NCBI GenBank assembly: GCA_964011275.1
Contig: CAXGOB010000057.1
Coordinates: forward strand, 1 to 31,387
Length of the DNA: 31,387 bases
Origin: UBA7328 sp002471345
Lineage (GTDB): Bacteria > Bacteroidota > Bacteroidia > Chitinophagales > Saprospiraceae
Direction: 5' to 3'
Made by a program: the position numbers and the translations under genes. Below are positions 1 through 7,193 of this stretch, in pieces; position 1 is the first letter of the stretch, and every line of letters starts with the position of its first letter. The notes beneath the pieces were generated by a model that did not search any database, was not told the origin of the DNA, and was given only the letters and a program-made list of their open reading frames with translations.

Positions 1-126
1 AACTTAATATATTGATAACCAAAGGATTAGGGCACTTCTGAATACCCCTAGCTATTCTTACAGATTTTGAAAACACAGGTACTGTAGGGTTTGAAAACAG
101 GCTCAGAAAAGAAATAAAACGTGTAT

Positions 127-936
127 CTAGTTTGACAACCGAGCATTAATCCAACTAACCATTGTACCAATTACTTCTTCTTTCTCAGGTTCATTAATCA
201 ATTCATGATAAAGACCATCCCAAATTTTCAGTTCCTTATCTTCCGAACTACAATTTTCATAAAACCATTCTGTTCCTTTGGGGTCTGTCAATTGATCAGC
301 TGAGCCATGCATAAATAGTGCTGGTCTGCTGAACAAGATTGCAATGCTATTCGTCTTTTTCACTCTCAATATGATCTCTGCAGCTAATCTCATTTTCATT
401 CCACCTCTGTAGACTTTGGGATCATTATCATAGTCAGATACTACCTCAGGGTCTCTAGAAATATCTTGGCTTCCTATAGTTTTAGTTTTAGTATGAGCCA
501 TTATTTCACTAAGTAAAGGAGCAATGGATTGAAGAATAGGTGAGTCATTAATTTTTAACGCTGCTCCCGAGGTAATCACACCATGAAGGTCTTCGGGCCT
601 ATACAATGTACAATATGAAGTTACAATAAGACCTCCCATACTATGTCCAAAAAGAAACTGTGGGACATCCTCAACTTTATATTCATCCATTACTCTTTTG
701 AGGTCCCAGACATATTGATCAAATCTCTCTATGTAAGCTCTTTCTCCGCCAGATTTGCCATGACCTGCATGATCATGTCCAATAACAGAGAAACCTTCTT
801 TATTTAATTTTTTGGCTAGAGGCTTGTATCGAGATATGTGTTCAGCATAACCGTGGACTAAAAATATTTGTGCTTTAGGACTATCAACATTCCAGTTTTT
901 GACATGTAGATTTTCACCTGTACTACTTACAATCAT
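127..936 (-). CDS. alpha/beta hydrolase, monoacylglycerol-lipase-like
   Basis: This 269-residue protein is a cytoplasmic-looking serine hydrolase of the Hydrolase_4 (S33-like) family, which includes monoacylglycerol lipases and lysophospholipases. The nucleophile elbow GHSMGG lies at residues 97-102 with Ser99. The oxyanion-side HGY motif is at 28-30. The likely acid is Asp214 in HGSADQ and the likely base is His244 in YHELINEP, giving a complete triad at the usual spacing. There is no signal peptide. It is the last gene of a leftward series and is separated from the coiled-coil gene upstream by a terminator, so it probably has its own promoter in the 136-bp gap. The substrate is not determined by sequence; a monoglyceride or other ester is the family expectation. 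Confidence 0.9.
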   Translation of the reverse strand: MIVSSTGENLHVKNWNVDSPKAQIFLVHGYAEHISRYKPLAKKLNKEGFSVIGHDHAGHGKSGGERAYIERFDQYVWDLKRVMDEYKVEDVPQFLFGHSMGGLIVTSYCTLYRPEDLHGVITSGAALKINDSPILQSIAPLLSEIMAHTKTKTIGSQDISRDPEVVSDYDNDPKVYRGGMKMRLAAEIILRVKKTNSIAILFSRPALFMHGSADQLTDPKGTEWFYENCSSEDKELKIWDGLYHELINEPEKEEVIGTMVSWINARLSN

Positions 937-979
937 TATCTCCTCAGTTTGATTTTCTAAAAAAAGTTACCCTAAAAAC

Positions 980-1010
980 AAAAGGGCTGCAAATATTTTG
1001 CCGCCCTTTT
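980..1010 (-). terminator. Rho-independent terminator after the coiled-coil gene
   Basis: Arms at 980-990 and 1000-1010 pair over 11 positions with one mismatch around a 9-nt loop. Read leftward, the GC-containing stem is followed by a T-rich run broken by one G. It lies about 60 bp past the stop codon of the leftward 438-aa gene, the right place to end an asd/coiled-coil transcript. The right arm also ends in T residues on the plus strand, but no rightward gene precedes it. Confidence 0.75.
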
Positions 1011-1072
1011 TTGAATATTTTTTATTGTAATGTTTATTCTACCTAATTACAGAAAGACTAAACTTATTATAT

Positions 1073-2389
1073 TCATTCTTCTTCATTCGCCTCTTTTGGA
1101 GGTTCTTCTTTGTTGTTAGGTATGGCTAAAGCTTCATTAACTTCAGATTGCTCCTCTGTTACTGGTGCTTCAGGTACGGTTGAGGATGTTGTAACTTTCT
1201 TTGTTTCTTTAATGTCCGCCGCCGCTTTTTCAAATTTCTGTGAATCTGCTTCAAGTTTTTCTTGAGTTTCTTTAATATCCGCCGCTATTTGTGCTTTTAC
1301 TTCCTTCTTTTCTTTCTTGATCTCTGCATTTTCCTTTCTCTTTTCTTCTCTTACTTTCTCAGATTCAATTTTTGACTCCAATTCAGTTTTGGTTTTAAGC
1401 ATTTCTGTAAGCTTCTCATCCTTAGACTTAATTCTTTCTTGAATCATAGCCAGTTTTGCTTGTCTTAACTGAGCTTCTAACTGTCCATCAGTATTATTGA
1501 TTCTTTTATTTTGAAAATCTATTTCCTTTTTATCTCGATTTATGGAGGTCTCCATTTTACCTATAGCTGCTAACAGACCTTCATATCTTCTTTGGAGTCT
1601 TGAAAGAGCAGATGCATCTCCTGGCTTGTCACCATACTTTTTAGCCTTTACTTTCTTAAAAGCCCCATCTAATTTTTTCCAAACCTTATTTCTATCTCTT
1701 CTTGTAAAGTCTGTATCTCTAAATTGGCTCTGTAAGTTCTTAAGTTCATTAAATATAGGTTGGAGTCCTAGGCCTTTGGTAATTCTGTCTTCTATATCAT
1801 CAAGTTTTTCCGTGAATGACTTCAAATGAGTCTCTGATATGGTCTGAAATTCTGAATCCATAACTTTTTTAAGAGTTTTCATTTTCTCAAAAAGTTCATT
1901 CGTACTATTTCTTAAATCATTTGCATGTTCTCTAAACAAATTCTTTTCTCTTACTTGAGATTGGACTTTGCTCCAAAACCCTTTCATTTCTTCCCATATT
2001 CCATTATCAAATTCAGTTAACCCTTCTATTCTTTCTTTGATTTCCTGGACTTCGTCCTTTAACGATTCCGATAGTTTGTTAGAAAGAACGACAAAATGCC
2101 ATTCTGTCTTTGCCCTGTTGACAATATCTGTTCTATCTGTTTTAAGATTGTCAGGAAGGACACTCTCTGCCATTTTAAGCTCTCGTGTTATTGATTCGAA
2201 ACCGTCGGGAAAAGGTACTTGTCCTCCATCACGCCATATATTCATCATCTTATTGTAAAACTCCTCAGTAGCAAGAGCCTCATTAAAAGTGTGGATTCCT
2301 ATCTGGTTATCTTTTTCAAGCAGTTCTATGGCCAATAAAAGTTTTTCATCTTTTTCATTAGCACCCCAAAGCACAATTTTAGTTTTCAT
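1073..2389 (-). CDS. uncharacterised coiled-coil protein, 438 aa
   Basis: I do not recognise a named function. The first ~110 residues look globular (starts MKTKIVLWG, then an aromatic stretch around TEWHFVVLS). From about residue 110 to 395 it is strongly helical and charged, with heptad-like patterns typical of long coiled coils. Segments such as VWKKLDGAFKKVKAKKYG loosely recall DUF349-type helical repeats, but I would not assign that family. Near the end an AADIKET motif occurs twice about 25 residues apart, followed by an acidic, proline-containing tail. There is no signal peptide or membrane segment, so it is probably cytoplasmic. It starts 47 bp after asd on the same strand and a terminator follows, so the two are likely co-transcribed. 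Confidence 0.8.
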   Translation of the reverse strand: MKTKIVLWGANEKDEKLLLAIELLEKDNQIGIHTFNEALATEEFYNKMMNIWRDGGQVPFPDGFESITRELKMAESVLPDNLKTDRTDIVNRAKTEWHFVVLSNKLSESLKDEVQEIKERIEGLTEFDNGIWEEMKGFWSKVQSQVREKNLFREHANDLRNSTNELFEKMKTLKKVMDSEFQTISETHLKSFTEKLDDIEDRITKGLGLQPIFNELKNLQSQFRDTDFTRRDRNKVWKKLDGAFKKVKAKKYGDKPGDASALSRLQRRYEGLLAAIGKMETSINRDKKEIDFQNKRINNTDGQLEAQLRQAKLAMIQERIKSKDEKLTEMLKTKTELESKIESEKVREEKRKENAEIKKEKKEVKAQIAADIKETQEKLEADSQKFEKAAADIKETKKVTTSSTVPEAPVTEEQSEVNEALAIPNNKEEPPKEANEEE

Positions 2390-2436
2390 GTTACAGCGTT
2401 TTTGGTCTCTTCTGTATTTATTTTCTAGCTCTGATT

Positions 2437-3453
2437 TTAAATCAGTGCATGTTCTTTCTTTTTAAGAACCCCTTCATTCATAAGGTGCTCAGCTATCTGT
2501 ACAGCATTCGTTGCCGCACCTTTCCTCAAGTTATCAGCTACAATCCAAAGATTCAAGCCTTTTTCAATAGAATTATCTCTTCTAATCCTTCCAACAAAGA
2601 CATCATCTTTGTTTTTTGCCATTAATGGCATAGGGTAAACATTGTTTTTAATATCATCTAAAACAACAATTCCTGGAGAATTTTCCAAAAGGTTTTTCAC
2701 CTCTTCAACATCAAAATCTTTGTCAAACTCAATATTTACAGATTCTGAATGTCCTCCATTTACTGGCACTCTTACTGCTGTGGCGGTAATGTGTATGTTT
2801 TCTTCACCAATGATTTTCCGTGTTTCATTGACCAGCTTAAGCTCTTCTTTTGTATATCCATTGTCATAAAACACATCACAATGTGGTATGCAATTTTCAA
2901 ATATTGGGTGAGGGTAAGCATCATCATCATTAATTTCTCCATTTCGTTCTGCGTCATATTGCTTCACCGCTTTCATTCCCGTACCGGTATAAGACTGATA
3001 TGTAGAAATAACCAACCTCTTAATTCCATATGCTTTGTGAAGAGGCCCAAGCGTAACGACCAATTGTATTGTAGAACAATTAGGGTTAGCAATGATCTTA
3101 TCATTTGATGAAAGATCATTTCCATTAATTTCTGGTACCACTAACTTTTTATTTGGATCCATCCTCCAGGCAGAAGAGTTGTCAATTACAGTAGTACCAA
3201 CTTCTGCAAATTTTGGAGCCCATTCTTTAGATGTCGCACCTCCAGCAGAAAAAAGAGCAATATCCGGTTTCATTTGGATAGCCGTAGCCATGCCTACTAT
3301 AGAATAATCCTTTCCATCAAATCTGACAGTTTTGCCAATAGATCTCTCTGATGCTACAGGAATGAGCTCTGTGATAGGGAATTTTCTCTCTTTTAAAACT
3401 TCCATCATTACGCCTCCGACTAACCCTGTGGCTCCTACAAGTGCTATTCTCAT
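2437..3453 (-). CDS. asd: aspartate-semialdehyde dehydrogenase
   Basis: This enzyme reduces L-aspartyl-4-phosphate to aspartate semialdehyde with NADPH, the branch step toward lysine/diaminopimelate, threonine and methionine. The 338-residue length is normal. The N-terminal Rossmann motif GATGLVG is at residues 7-13. The catalytic cysteine is Cys126 in NPNCSTIQ, and the active-site histidine is His235 in VNGGHSES. The SSAWRMD and VVPEIN segments are also typical. It is transcribed divergently from the lamin-tail gene across 73 bp and leads into the coiled-coil gene. In many bacteria asd sits with other lysine-pathway genes; none are adjacent here. Confidence 0.97.
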   Translation of the reverse strand: MRIALVGATGLVGGVMMEVLKERKFPITELIPVASERSIGKTVRFDGKDYSIVGMATAIQMKPDIALFSAGGATSKEWAPKFAEVGTTVIDNSSAWRMDPNKKLVVPEINGNDLSSNDKIIANPNCSTIQLVVTLGPLHKAYGIKRLVISTYQSYTGTGMKAVKQYDAERNGEINDDDAYPHPIFENCIPHCDVFYDNGYTKEELKLVNETRKIIGEENIHITATAVRVPVNGGHSESVNIEFDKDFDVEEVKNLLENSPGIVVLDDIKNNVYPMPLMAKNKDDVFVGRIRRDNSIEKGLNLWIVADNLRKGAATNAVQIAEHLMNEGVLKKKEHALI

Positions 3454-3494
3454 ATCTACTCTCTATCTTAATATATTTAATAAACGAAGATACT

Positions 3495-3504
3495 CCGTTA
3501 ACGG
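3495..3504. promoter_or_regulatory. 10-bp perfect palindrome in the asd / lamin-tail divergent gap
   Basis: CCGTTAACGG reads the same on both strands and sits in the short region between the divergent starts of asd and the lamin-tail gene. It could be an operator serving either gene, but a 10-bp palindrome in one short gap is weak evidence. Confidence 0.2.
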
Positions 3505-3526
3505 TTAAGAATCTAAATTTGTGCCA

Positions 3527-5287
3527 ATGCGCATATTTCTAAATAAATATTTATTCTTTTTAATTTTCTTCCCTTCTCTTTGCCATACACAGGTCGATGA
3601 TTCATTTGAAATGGAATTTATTGATTCAATTTTTTGGAAAGGTGATTATGGTGACTTTAGAATAGATAAAGGCCAACTGAGACTGGCAGCTGCTCCTAAC
3701 AAAGGAAGATCAAGTCTCTATACAAAGGTTTCTGATCTCCCATTAGAAGCACAATGGAATATTGATGTAAAACTCAATTTCAACCCTTCGGGTCAGAACT
3801 TTCTAAACATATGGTTGGTTGCTGATTCTTCAAATATTGAAAGTGCCGATGGATATTTCATTACGATGGGCGAAAATGGAAACAATGATGCACTAACTAT
3901 TAATCAAAAAGAAAATGGTGAAGAATTTATAATAGCCGTTGGGAATGATGGGGCTGTCGCAGAAAAACCAAATGTATCTATATCTATAAGACAATCTAAA
4001 GATGGGCTGGCACAGTTGATGGCAACGGATGAAAGCGGAATATCAGAGACCATAGATTTTAGTTTAGATCCCTTCGCTTCGTTCTATTTTATTTTGGACT
4101 GCCATTATACCTCTAGCAGGGCTGATGAATTCTTTTTCGATAATTTTTATGTTGGGCCCTTCATAGTAGATGTCGATTCTCCTTCCATTATTGATTTTCA
4201 CGTTGATGAATCTTCAGTTTTACTAGAATTTAACGAAACCATTGATTCCTCCAAGGTCAGCGTAGACAATTTCACTTTTTCGCCTTTTCTAGAATTAAAG
4301 GAAATTGAATTCTTACAATCCAATGCAATTAAAATTATTGGCAATACCCTCTTTAAAGCTAATCAGGCCTATTTGTTAGAAGTAAAAAGCATAAGCGATT
4401 TGTCAGGTAACTTATTAGACACTTTAATCAATTTTAACATATTACCAAGAGCAAACCAAAGAGATCTAATAGTAAATGAAATCTTATTCAACCCAAAAGG
4501 AAATGGCTCAGACTACGTGGAAATAGTCAATAACACAGATTTAGAAATTTCTCTTGATGATATTTATTTAGGAAATACTGACAATGGACAAAAGGAAAAA
4601 ATAATCAATCCACAATCTATACTGCCACGTGAAATTCTTCTGTTCACAGAAAACAGAGAAAACATCACTTCAGTTTATAGTTCACATTCAGTAAATCAAA
4701 TTTATGAGCAAAGCCTTCCCCGTTTTAATAATGATAATGGGAATGTTTCTATTGGAAGAATGATAGATGGCGATCTCATAAGTATTGATGGCTATGATTA
4801 TGATGAAAAAGACCACCTCTTTCTTCTCGATGAGGAAGACGGAGTTAGTTTAGAAAGAATAGATGTAAATGATCCATCTGAAGATGAAAATAATTGGACC
4901 TCGGCAGCCTCTTCAGTTGGTTTTGGAACACCGGGGCTTATAAACTCTGCATCTAATCAAAGAACAACGAGTCAACAGAAAATAATTACTGTTACCAACA
5001 AAGTTTTCTCTCCTAATAAGGATGGTAATGATGACTATGCTTCATTTTCATATGAATTGCCACAAGGGTATATAGGTAATGCGACTGTTTTTGATCTATC
5101 TGGTAGAGAAATCAATAAAATATGGAAGAATGAATCTTTATCTACATCAGGTGAAATAATTTGGAATGGCATAAAAAACCTTGGAGACATTGCGTCAGAA
5201 GGTATTTACATTGTACTATTCGAAATGTTTAATTTAGAAGGAGTGGTTTTAAGACAAAAAGAAGAGGTTGTTTTGGTAAAAAGATAA
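3527..5287 (+). CDS. secreted lamin-tail-domain protein with T9SS-type C-terminus
   Basis: This is an exported protein of about 586 residues. I prefer the ATG at 3527 over the GTG at 3521 because the signal peptide then begins MRIFLNKYLFFLIFF and ends near CHTQ. Residues ~25-210 resemble a concanavalin/LamG-like beta-sandwich. Residues ~215-305 look like a bacterial Ig-like (SbsA-type) domain. Residues ~313-473 form a lamin-tail domain, starting at LIVNEILFNPKG with the YVEIVNNT motif. The C-terminus (from ~487) opens with FSPNKDGNDD and ends GIYIVLFEMF...VLVKR, a FlgD-like/sorting-domain fold used by T9SS cargo. Function is probably cell-surface or secreted; lamin-tail domains in this phylum accompany adhesins and nucleases, but no catalytic domain is visible. 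Pcm follows within 22-70 bp. Confidence 0.88.
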   Translation: MRIFLNKYLFFLIFFPSLCHTQVDDSFEMEFIDSIFWKGDYGDFRIDKGQLRLAAAPNKGRSSLYTKVSDLPLEAQWNIDVKLNFNPSGQNFLNIWLVADSSNIESADGYFITMGENGNNDALTINQKENGEEFIIAVGNDGAVAEKPNVSISIRQSKDGLAQLMATDESGISETIDFSLDPFASFYFILDCHYTSSRADEFFFDNFYVGPFIVDVDSPSIIDFHVDESSVLLEFNETIDSSKVSVDNFTFSPFLELKEIEFLQSNAIKIIGNTLFKANQAYLLEVKSISDLSGNLLDTLINFNILPRANQRDLIVNEILFNPKGNGSDYVEIVNNTDLEISLDDIYLGNTDNGQKEKIINPQSILPREILLFTENRENITSVYSSHSVNQIYEQSLPRFNNDNGNVSIGRMIDGDLISIDGYDYDEKDHLFLLDEEDGVSLERIDVNDPSEDENNWTSAASSVGFGTPGLINSASNQRTTSQQKIITVTNKVFSPNKDGNDDYASFSYELPQGYIGNATVFDLSGREINKIWKNESLSTSGEIIWNGIKNLGDIASEGIYIVLFEMFNLEGVVLRQKEEVVLVKR

Positions 5288-5357
5288 ATATATTATCATT
5301 TTATATAATGTGTTTTGGGTTGATTGCTATATCTTTACCAATCAACAATGTCATATT

Positions 5358-6005
5358 TTGGATAAAGACACATATCGAACTAAGGGCCTAAGAAAAAAAC
5401 TTGTCCAGACATTAATTCAAAAGGGCATTACCAATCGTGCCGTAATAGATGCCATAGGAAGAGTGCCGCGACATTCATTCTTGGAACCGGTGTTTGAAGA
5501 ATGGGCATATAAGGATGTAGCATTTCCGATAGATGCTGATCAGACCATCTCCCAACCATTCACCGTGGCTATGCAGTCTTCTCTACTTGAAGTGAAAAGA
5601 GGAGATAAAATCTTAGAAATAGGAACAGGATCGGGGTATCAAGCTGTAATTCTTTCTGAAATTGGTGCAAAAGTCTACACTATCGAGAGACAAAAGGTTC
5701 TTTTTGAAAGAACATCAAAAAGACTAGTAAATATGGGCTACAATCAAATTCGCACACTTTTTGGTGATGGATGGAAAGGAGCTGAAAGATTTGCCCCTTT
5801 TGACAAAATTATTATCACAGCTGCTGCAAGTGATATTCCGAAAATACTTTTAGATCAGCTAAAAGTTGGTGGAATTATGATTATTCCTTTAGGAAGTGAA
5901 GAACAAAAAATGATGAAAATCAAAAAGAAGGACCATTCTACATTTACTAAACAAGAATTTGGAACTTATAGGTTTGTACCAATGCTTACAGGAGTAAACT
6001 CATAA
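5358..6005 (+). CDS. pcm: protein-L-isoaspartate O-methyltransferase
   Basis: This cytoplasmic repair enzyme methylates L-isoaspartyl residues with SAM so that damaged proteins can revert to aspartate. The family segment VPRHSFLEP is followed by the conserved DQTISQPF, and SAM motif I is LEIGTGSGYQA. The frame is open from a GTG at 5310 (231 aa), but the first 16 codons do not resemble the family. Homologous-looking sequence begins DKDTYRTKGLRKKLV, so I chose the TTG at 5358 (215 aa), which matches the usual length. Neither start has a clear Shine-Dalgarno sequence, as is normal in Bacteroidota. It may share a transcript with the lamin-tail gene. Its stop lies 6 bp from the convergent nadA stop, leaving no room for a separate terminator. 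Confidence 0.93.
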   Translation: MDKDTYRTKGLRKKLVQTLIQKGITNRAVIDAIGRVPRHSFLEPVFEEWAYKDVAFPIDADQTISQPFTVAMQSSLLEVKRGDKILEIGTGSGYQAVILSEIGAKVYTIERQKVLFERTSKRLVNMGYNQIRTLFGDGWKGAERFAPFDKIIITAAASDIPKILLDQLKVGGIMIIPLGSEEQKMMKIKKKDHSTFTKQEFGTYRFVPMLTGVNS

Positions 6006-6011
6006 ATACTG

Positions 6012-7022
6012 TTAAAGCCCCGCCGCCTTAGATATTTCTAACATTCTATTTATCGATGCTACCCCTTTTTCTATAACCCAATCTTCTAGAATAATCTCTG
6101 GAAGCTCATATTTCATACATGTGTATAATTTCTCCATTGTGTTACGCTTCATATGAGGGCAATCATTACAAGCACATGTATTATTAGGTGGAGCGGGAAT
6201 GAAAGTTTTATCAGGTGATTTCAATTCCATCTGATGAATGATCCCTGCTTCAGTAGCTACGATAAATGTATCATTATCATCTTCATGAGTATGACGCAAT
6301 AATTGACTAGTAGATCCAATAAAATGTGCTTTTTCCAGAATATGAGCTTCGCATTCAGGATGAGCTATAAGTTTGGCTTTTGGATGTCGAGACAGGAGTT
6401 TCGTGATTTTTTCATTTGAAAAAATCTCATGCACCATACATGTTCCATTCCAAAGTATAAGGTCTCTTCCCGTTTTCTTTTTTAAATACGCCCCGAGGTT
6501 TCGATCTGGGGCAAATATGATCCCCTTGTCTTCAGGAACACTGTCTACAACGATTTTAGCATTAGATGATGTGCAGCAAATGTCAGTCAGTGTTTTAAGT
6601 TCTGCGGTGCAATTAATGTAACTTATCACCACGTGATCAGGATACTTTTCTTTGAACTTTCTAAAAAGATGAGGCGGACATGAATCTGCCAAAGAGCATC
6701 CGGCTTTAAGGTCTGGGAGTAAAACTTTTTTCTCTGGGCTCAACATTTTAGCCGTTTCTGCCATAAAATGGACTCCTGCAAAGACAATTATTTCTGCATC
6801 TGTCTCAGCTGCTTTTTGTGCCAGCCCTAGGCTATCTCCAATATAATCGGCAACATCCTGTATTTCGGATTCTTGATAATAATGAGCCAAAATAATAGCG
6901 TTCTTTTCTTTCTTAAGGTTTTCTATTTCCGCTACAAAGTCCATTTCAGGATCCAAATCTAATCTGAGATACCCTCTTCTATCGAGATTTTTCTTGGCTA
7001 TTTCTAATGATGTAGAAGACAT
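6012..7022 (-). CDS. nadA: quinolinate synthase A
   Basis: NadA condenses iminoaspartate with dihydroxyacetone phosphate to quinolinate, the committed step of de novo NAD synthesis, using a [4Fe-4S] cluster. The length of 336 residues is normal. AHYYQ at 46-50 and GDSLGLA are family hallmarks. The three expected cluster ligands are Cys109 (KAGCSLADSC), Cys195 (WNGTCMVHE) and Cys288 in CACNDCPHM, where the C-x-x-C pair 285/288 is kept. The HPEC motif (221-224) is present. nadB and nadC are not neighbours in this window. The upstream region carries a perfect 14-bp palindrome 53 bp before the start that might be regulatory. Confidence 0.97.
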   Translation of the reverse strand: MSSTSLEIAKKNLDRRGYLRLDLDPEMDFVAEIENLKKEKNAIILAHYYQESEIQDVADYIGDSLGLAQKAAETDAEIIVFAGVHFMAETAKMLSPEKKVLLPDLKAGCSLADSCPPHLFRKFKEKYPDHVVISYINCTAELKTLTDICCTSSNAKIVVDSVPEDKGIIFAPDRNLGAYLKKKTGRDLILWNGTCMVHEIFSNEKITKLLSRHPKAKLIAHPECEAHILEKAHFIGSTSQLLRHTHEDDNDTFIVATEAGIIHQMELKSPDKTFIPAPPNNTCACNDCPHMKRNTMEKLYTCMKYELPEIILEDWVIEKGVASINRMLEISKAAGL

Positions 7023-7074
7023 GTTGTGGATTTGTTACAATTATTAAAATGTAGATGACGTGGGAATGGTTTCC

Positions 7075-7088
7075 TTATTCATGAATAA
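7075..7088. promoter_or_regulatory. 14-bp perfect palindrome between nadA and the protease gene
   Basis: TTATTCATGAATAA is a perfect inverted repeat with no spacer in the 171-bp divergent region. It lies 53 bp upstream of the nadA start and 105 bp upstream of the protease start. Its position and symmetry fit a binding site for a dimeric regulator. I cannot match it to a known NAD regulator motif from memory. Confidence 0.3.
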
Positions 7089-7157
7089 ATGTAAATAATA
7101 ATTTTCTCAGGTCTACTTTCATTGTCTTTGATCATTCAATACTTTGGTGCAAATAAT

Positions 7158-7179
7158 TGTAGTTTTATTTTCTACTACA
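7158..7179 (+). other. small inverted repeat in the leader of the protease gene
   Basis: TGTAGT and ACTACA form a 6-bp inverted repeat with a 10-nt T-rich loop, ending 14 bp before the ATG of the protease gene. In mRNA it could form a weak hairpin close to the ribosome-binding region. The stem is short, so this may be coincidental. Confidence 0.2.
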
Positions 7180-7193
7180 TCCATGTCTAATAT

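Noticed and set aside
3..41. A short plus-strand reading ending in ITKGLGHF then TGA, resembling the last residues of some alpha/beta hydrolases.
   Set aside because: Only 12 codons are visible, and both following and flanking frames show no continuation that fits a family. It may be the 3' end of a gene outside the window, but this cannot be supported. The rest of 1-126 holds nothing I recognise.
1542..2258. Two plus-strand open frames of about 95 codons inside the coiled-coil gene.
   Set aside because: They are antisense shadows of the lysine/glutamate-rich coding strand, with leucine/serine-rich translations and no domain.
2431..2445. CTGATTT-T-AAATCAG inverted repeat over the asd stop codon.
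   Set aside because: A single-base loop cannot form an RNA hairpin, it has no adjoining T-run in the leftward direction, and it overlaps coding sequence.
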